DNA of 30,000 nucleotides from Chrysomallon squamiferum (Eukaryota; Mollusca; Gastropoda; Neomphalida; Peltospiridae): NCBI GenBank assembly GCA_012295275.1, contig CM022674.1, positions 4,541,436 to 4,571,435 of the forward strand, read 5' to 3'. Shown piece by piece: positions 17,826 to 30,000 of this stretch (position 1 is its first letter; each line of letters starts with the position of its first letter). The notes under the pieces were generated by a model. It saw only the letters and a program-made list of their open reading frames with translations, ran no database searches and was not told where the DNA came from. The position numbers and the translations under genes were made by a program.

Positions 17826-18337
17826 CTCTGAATGTGTGATGCGGGGAGAGTTATCGAGTGGGCTGGAGCTTGCATTCTTGGAGCAGGATTGATATGTCAG
17901 ATGAATGTAGCATGCTACTCCGGAATGACTGGCTGATATTCCATTTGCTTCTAAACACGTTGGGCTATTGTTAAAGGTGGTGGTGTATCAGTAACAGTAC
18001 GAGGATACAACTGATAACGGAAAACAACGTACATCTGGTGAAAGTACCAGGATAGCTAAACGGGACTAAATGTCGCACTGGCTTTCTTCCTTCCATTTTG
18101 ATCTGCCTTTTCTTACGCACATCCTAGCAAATCCACTTGTATGTATGTATGGATGATGACTACGATCGACCTCAAACAGTCAGGACCGTACTCGAGTGTT
18201 TTAAAGAGGAAGCCATACACACTCTGCCATAACCTGTCTACAGTCTGCATCTCAACCTCATTGGAAATCTGTCGCACATTAAAAATGAATCCACTAATTC
18301 AATTTGTATGTGTGTGTGTTTGTGGCTGCGTGTGTAT

Positions 18338-18398
<61 letters not shown>

Positions 18399-18844
18399 CA
18401 CATATACATATACATATACACATATACGTATGTATGTATATATATATATATATATGCTCATATGCTCACAAAGAGAAACATGCATATATATCTATATACG
18501 TATCTATCTGTCTAGCTAGCTATCTATCTAGCTATCTAGAAATGCCTTCAAACATATGTATTTACATAAACATACAAATGTGCTTTGCAGCAATATATCT
18601 ATCATGGGTGTGGTTTTCATCATTTTTTTTTATACACCATGATAAAGCTCGTGTTTGTTTTGTTTTTTTTGTTGTTTTTTGTTGTTTTGTTGTTGTTTTT
18701 TTTGTTTTTTTTAGAATTAATATTTCAATCGGTGAAAATATTCGTTCAGTGTAAGTTTTCAGTGTCCACTTCTTACATTATTTAACACGTTTTCTTCTTT
18801 TTCTTCTTATTCTTCTTCTTCTTCTTCTTCTTATTATTATTATT

Positions 18845-18878
<34 letters not shown>

Positions 18879-18940
18879 TAATTTACATGTTATTAGCTTA
18901 TCTTATTGAACTTGTCTCTGTTGTTAATCTTTGTGATTAG

Positions 18941-18959
18941 ACATTTTCAACAATTCAAG
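18941..18959 (+). other. Probable 5'UTR splice acceptor and leader of copy 3
   Basis: 'tttgtgattag' ends at 18940 and is followed by 'acattttcaacaattcaag' and then ATG. Copy 4 has 'tttttgattag' followed by a 20-base leader also ending 'caacaattcaag' before ATG. The shared pyrimidine-rich AG and short leader suggest the signal exon is itself spliced to an upstream non-coding exon, which I could not locate. Confidence 0.45.
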
Positions 18960-22404
<3,445 letters not shown>

Positions 22405-22445
22405 ACGATATAATGCTCATTGTACAGAAACACTTATCCCTCAGA

Positions 22446-22451
22446 AATAAA
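22446..22451 (+). promoter_or_regulatory. Poly(A) signal of copy 3
   Basis: AATAAA lies 42 bases after the stop codon of copy 3. The short distance matches copies 4 and 5, whose signals also lie about 40-55 bases past the stop. Confidence 0.7.
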
Positions 22452-24154
22452 TACTGAAATGATACTGTGTTATTCTATGCCACTTTATACAAAGTTTCAA
22501 GGTGTTTTTTGTTTTGCCTTGCCACAAAAAAAAAAAAATAATACAAAAAAAAGAATGATATTCGGTACAGAGTAAACCTGCACACAGATCAAACGCAAAT
22601 ATGTACGCAGACGCACAAACAGAAACACGCAAACACAGAGATGCGTACACAGCTAGGCACGCACATAGACAATAATATCGACTGTTTGCGCAGTATACAC
22701 TAGAGTTTAACTGTGTAATTATGTACTAGAGAACTGGTAACAGTAGTTAAAACGATCTCACTGATATTCAACTTACCGAACATCCTGACAAACCACGTTG
22801 ACGGAACTTGTCAATCCAAGTAGTTACATTCACTGACAACTTTATTTAGTAACCTATTTTCAAGCTTGTACTTAAGGGTTATTAAAATCAGATATTTCAA
22901 CGAGTGTGAATATTTATTACCTGTTCTCAAACAAGTATTTCAACTTAGATTGCTGAACTAAGTGGCGTTTAATTCGTGCCAATGAAAACAATAGTTAAGA
23001 AATAGTTTTAAACAAATGTTTTGAACTTGGACAAAGAAATTGTTGAAGTACACAAACTGTGAAAATTAAAAATGAGAGAAAGAAAAAAATACGGAATAGC
23101 TAATCTTGTCAGAAGAAGATAAGGGGCGCATGAAAATACAAACATGCAGGTGAAAAGAGCTTCAATAATATAGTAAAGAGCATACACAAAATAGCATCCA
23201 CTTTCTAACAAGATATTACAAATATTGTTAGAAGTTTACTCTATAAAGGTCATGATGGTATCACGAAATTCCGAAATATCACATTGAGAAATCCTAATAT
23301 AGGAAACATGAGCAGAAGCATATATATATATATATATATATATTACCTGATTATAGTGATTCACTTTGACATACATAAACACATATATATATATACCAAA
23401 CAGGATCAATAAGACTTCAAACGTATTTTCAGATCTGTATGAGAAGTATCAAAGCTACCTGAAGTGTGTCACTCACTGTCTTCAGCAACCATCCACTAAT
23501 CACAGGTTTAATTATTTATAATTCTCCAGCATAAGCAAAGAAAATAGCGTTAGAATATATCGGACCACGTGATTGTCGTATCTGTCATCAATGAAACGAT
23601 TTTACGTTTTGGATTTCCAACGTTTCTTTTAGGCACTATCTTATTATTTATAACACGTTAACACATTACAAATAAAATATCAAAGTGAGTAGATAGTATC
23701 CATTTATTTGACTTCTTTCAGAGGTGGGTGTGCGCTTGTGTGCGTTTCTCTGTGTGTGTATCTTTCTCTGTGTGTGTATGAGTGTGTGCGGGGGTGTAAA
23801 TTAATTTATCTAATTCCAAAAAAAAGAATTGTTTCTCGGCACAGTGCACGAAAATAATCAAACTGATCTTGTCATAGTATCTTCAACCATATACAGTCTT
23901 CAGGTCTTTTTTACTTTTATGATATTTTCTTTTTTTTTTTTTAATTCTTTTTTTTTTTCTTTTCTGTCGTTTAGAGGTTCATATAATAATATTTTAGCCT
24001 TTCCCTAATGATTTCTAAATCATTTTTCTGCATTTACTGTCATTTTTATATTTTTATATTTTTTTAATTTTATTTTATATTTTTATTATTATTATTTTTT
24101 TTTTTTTTTTTTTTTTTTTGTATAGCTCCCATTTCAGTTCCTGACTCATCAATA
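22452..24154. other. Convergent spacer between copies 3 and 4
   Basis: AT-rich DNA with short (TA)n at 23318-23342, TG-rich runs near 23730-23800 and T-rich tracts at 23929-24119. No exon or RNA gene is supported. Confidence 0.6.
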
Positions 24155-24291
24155 TTACGGAAAATAGGAGGTTATTTCTAAAATACAGATACACTGTACA
24201 GCTAATGACCATTCAGTATTCATGTCTGTGTGTTTCGACTTATATCCGTTTATCTCTCTACATGTATGTCTCCATGTCTGAATGTGTGTGT

Positions 24292-24338
<47 letters not shown>

Positions 24339-24440
24339 TCTCGTATTGCCTTTGTACAGCTAAACAGAATACTTCTCACTCTGTACAGAACAAGATCAAC
24401 GAATACACTATCACCGTCGTTTAAACTTTATTTTTTGGCA
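24155..24440 (+). repeat. 3' flank shared by copies 4 and 5 (first unit)
   Basis: 'gaccattcagtattcatgtc', a GT-rich tract, then 'cgtattgcctttgtacagct' and 'ctcactctgtacagaacaag' recur in the same order and orientation at 29640-29935. The gene and its flank were therefore duplicated in tandem, about 5.5 kb apart. Confidence 0.8.
24427..24432 (-). promoter_or_regulatory. Poly(A) signal of copy 4
   Basis: TTTATT on the plus strand is AATAAA on the minus strand, about 40 bases past the copy 4 stop. The surrounding sequence is repeated after copy 5. Confidence 0.65.
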
Positions 24441-24472
24441 TAAGCATTTCTGTACAACTAACATTGCACTGT

Positions 24473-28000
<3,528 letters not shown>

Positions 28001-28020
28001 CTTGAATTGTTGATATATCT
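28001..28020 (-). other. Probable 5'UTR splice acceptor and leader of copy 4
   Basis: On the minus strand 'tttttgattag' ends at 28021, followed by 20 bases ending 'caacaattcaag' and the ATG. The arrangement matches copy 3, so a shared upstream non-coding exon is likely. No TATA-like promoter could be assigned with confidence. Confidence 0.45.
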
Positions 28021-29149
28021 CTAATCAAAAAGAAACAAAAATAAGTAAATATATTTCAACGAGAGAAAAAAAATAGTACTGATAGAAATGTGTAACAAAG
28101 TAAATGTTTCAGTATTTGCCACGGTTGGCTGACTCCAAATTTAGTCATCCGAGCAACCGAGATAGAAACAGATGACAATACACAATACACAATACACAAT
28201 ACACAATACACCACACAATAGTATACATCTCTGATTCCGGTAGAAATATCTTGGCATTATGAGTAATCAGAAATCAGATCTTATATGTGTAAATAACTGC
28301 TAAGTCAGTACCCTTAAGTTCATTGAAAACAAATTAATAATAATAAAACTATATAATAATATATAAATAATAATAATATATATATATCTTTACTTTTATT
28401 ATTATTAATATCGTTTCTGAATGTATACTAGAGCTAGCGATGACGCTTTACCAAAGTAACATCATTTAAATAACAATATGTATTTTTGTTAATATTAAAT
28501 ACTCACATATCTATAAGGACACCTAGAACAACAATGAAACCTACAGTTTCCTCTCCAAGATTACCAGAAATAAATATGGTATACCTACCTCTGTGCTGAA
28601 AATAATATACATTTCTACGACAGAGCACTAAAAATGGAGCTGCATATGTCCATCTAGTAACAAATAAAAATGACCATATTTGTAGAAATAAGTAAATATG
28701 TTAATACTAGTTGACATACGTAACAAGTAAATATGTTAATACTAGTACCTAGTCGATGCTGTGATGATACGAACACAAATAATATTTTCACGCGTTTAAA
28801 ATTCTAATTCTGAAAACAGAACTCTACCAGTTAGGTTTTCCGTGTCTACTAATATTCTGCAGGTTTGGAACATGAGAACATAAACGACAAAGACATCGAG
28901 GCAATGGAATAAATTTAAATATTTTACCAGTTAAAAGCTTTATCATCATGAAGTGTATTGTAATAAAGCCATAGAATCAGTGGATTCATTGCAAATACAT
29001 ATATATCTCTGTCTGCTTTCGTACGTATAGTGTGGGTGTATATGTATGCTTATATGTGTTTGTATGTTTGCATATATGTATATATCTACGTGTGTGTGTA
29101 TGTATGTATGAACTATATGAATTATCGATTGCATGTTCCGTAGAGTGTG
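28021..29149. other. Spacer upstream of copy 4 and downstream of copy 5
   Basis: It probably holds the copy 4 promoter and a 5' non-coding exon, neither of which I could place. Visible repeats are (ACAATAC)n at 28175-28210, a 22-bp direct repeat 'aagtaaatatgttaatacta' at 28690 and 28725, and TA/TGTA runs near 28370 and 29040-29110. Confidence 0.5.
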
Positions 29150-29233
29150 TCTGTTAGTCTGTTTATCTGTAATTTATTAAGTACTTACATATCTGCCCTT
29201 TTTCTTTTGTATCTGTTTATATATGTATTCATC

Positions 29234-29266
<33 letters not shown>

Positions 29267-29366
29267 GTATGTATATTTATGTGTGTTTCTATGTGTCCTT
29301 ATATGTGGAGGTGTTTTCTCTGTCTATCTTGGTGTCTATCTGTCTATCTATCTGTCTATCTGTCTA

Positions 29367-29418
<52 letters not shown>

Positions 29419-29495
29419 TGTCACTTTCTATCTATTGGATGTTATTTGTTTCCATTTTTGACTCCGTATTTTAACTGAATATGGAATACACAGAT
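29150..29495 (+). repeat. Partner of the dispersed segment at 14700-14930
   Basis: It contains TATG, TCTA/TCTG and (TA)n runs, then 'ttggtgtcactttctatcta' and 'ccatttttgactccgtattt'. It matches the end of the 14.7-kb segment closely and more loosely in the simple repeats. Confidence 0.7.
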
Positions 29496-29639
29496 ATGCA
29501 CACATATACACAGATATACAAACATACACATAGAACATACGCACACACTCAGATACACGCACATACACACGCATGCATAGCGTAAAAAAAATTGATAATA
29601 AATGCAGAAGAAATGATAGAATATATATATAGATAAACT

Positions 29640-29935
29640 GTACTGCTAGTGACCATTCAGTATTCATGTCTATGTGTGTCAATTTACATATATATATATC
29701 TCTGTATGTGTGTGTGCGTGTATGTGTGTGTGTGAATGACAGTACGTGTCTCTGTCCGTACGTCGGAATGTGTGCATATCTGTGTCTGTCACTTTGTGTT
29801 CATATTTTGAAAAAATCAAATCTCACGTATTGCCTTTGTATAGCTAAACAGAATACTTCTCACTCTGTACAGAACAAGATCAACGAATACACTATCACCG
29901 GCGTTTACACTTTATTTTTTGTTTTTCGGCATAAT
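29640..29935 (+). repeat. 3' flank shared by copies 4 and 5 (second unit)
   Basis: Direct-repeat partner of 24155-24440, lying just downstream of copy 5 on the minus strand. The internal GT tract has changed in length and composition. Confidence 0.8.
29911..29916 (-). promoter_or_regulatory. Poly(A) signal of copy 5
   Basis: TTTATT on the plus strand (AATAAA on the minus), about 54 bases past the stop. It sits in the flank shared with copy 4. Confidence 0.6.
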
Positions 29936-29969
29936 TACATGCATTTCTGTACAACTAACATTGCATTGT

Positions 29970-30000
29970 CTAACATTTCATATTTCCACCGTCTTTGCAA
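29970..30000 (-). CDS. Family copy 5: last codons of exon 5, cut by the window edge
   Basis: The minus strand reads CKDGGNMKC followed by TAG (29972-29970). This is the conserved C-x7-C-stop ending of exon 5 and aligns with the copy 4 ending CQNDGNLKC. The downstream sequence is nearly the same as that after copy 4, including the AATAAA, so this is a tandem neighbour of copy 4 on the same strand. The rest of the gene lies right of the window. Confidence 0.75.
   Translation of the reverse strand, partial: CKDGGNMKC

Overview
The window is eukaryotic. Coding sequence is confined to short exons with GT/AG splice sites and AATAAA signals, set in AT-rich DNA crowded with long microsatellites ((CT)n, (CA)n, (TA)n, (GATA)n, (AAT)n) and minisatellites. 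That style, with compact secreted cysteine-rich genes, suggests a mollusc, perhaps a cephalopod. This is an inference from texture, not a species call. No tRNA, rRNA, CRISPR or bacterial-type gene was seen.

The main content is a cluster of five copies of one gene family that I cannot name. A complete copy has five coding exons joined by phase-1 introns: a signal-peptide exon (82 coding nt), exon 2 (153 nt), exon 3 (153 or 150 nt), exon 4 (117 nt) and a terminal exon 5 (110 nt including the stop). The product is a secreted protein of about 203-204 residues with 12 conserved cysteines and a Trp run (GWWWW or GWWWS) in the last exon. The visible frame is C-x25-C, one Cys in exon 3, then C-x7-C-x10-C-x4-C-x12-C-x5-C-x17-C-x-C-x7-C-stop. 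The last part resembles a von Willebrand factor C (VWC) module.

Layout: copy 1 (+, 426-2899) lacks its signal exon, which lies left of the window. An unrelated small secreted-protein gene (+, 7417-8517) ends in an exon that looks like a thrombospondin type-1 repeat stripped of its cysteines. Copy 2 (-, 12655-14481) is a truncated fragment holding exons 4, 3 and part of 2. Copy 3 (+, 18960-22404) is complete. Copy 4 (-, 24473-28000) is complete and convergent with copy 3. Copy 5 (-, 29970 onward) enters at the right edge with only its last ten codons. A 42-bp relic of exon 4 lies at 17784-17825.

Copies 2 and 3 are arms of a recent ~2.05-2.1 kb inverted duplication bounded by microsatellites. 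Copies 1 and 4 are older relatives whose introns align better (about 91% over ~150 bp, hand count) than their exons (about 68% over exon 4), while every cysteine is kept. That is the pattern of a rapidly diversifying secreted-protein family, such as venom, mucus, defence or recognition proteins. The sequence does not say which. The remaining DNA is repeats and AT-rich spacer.
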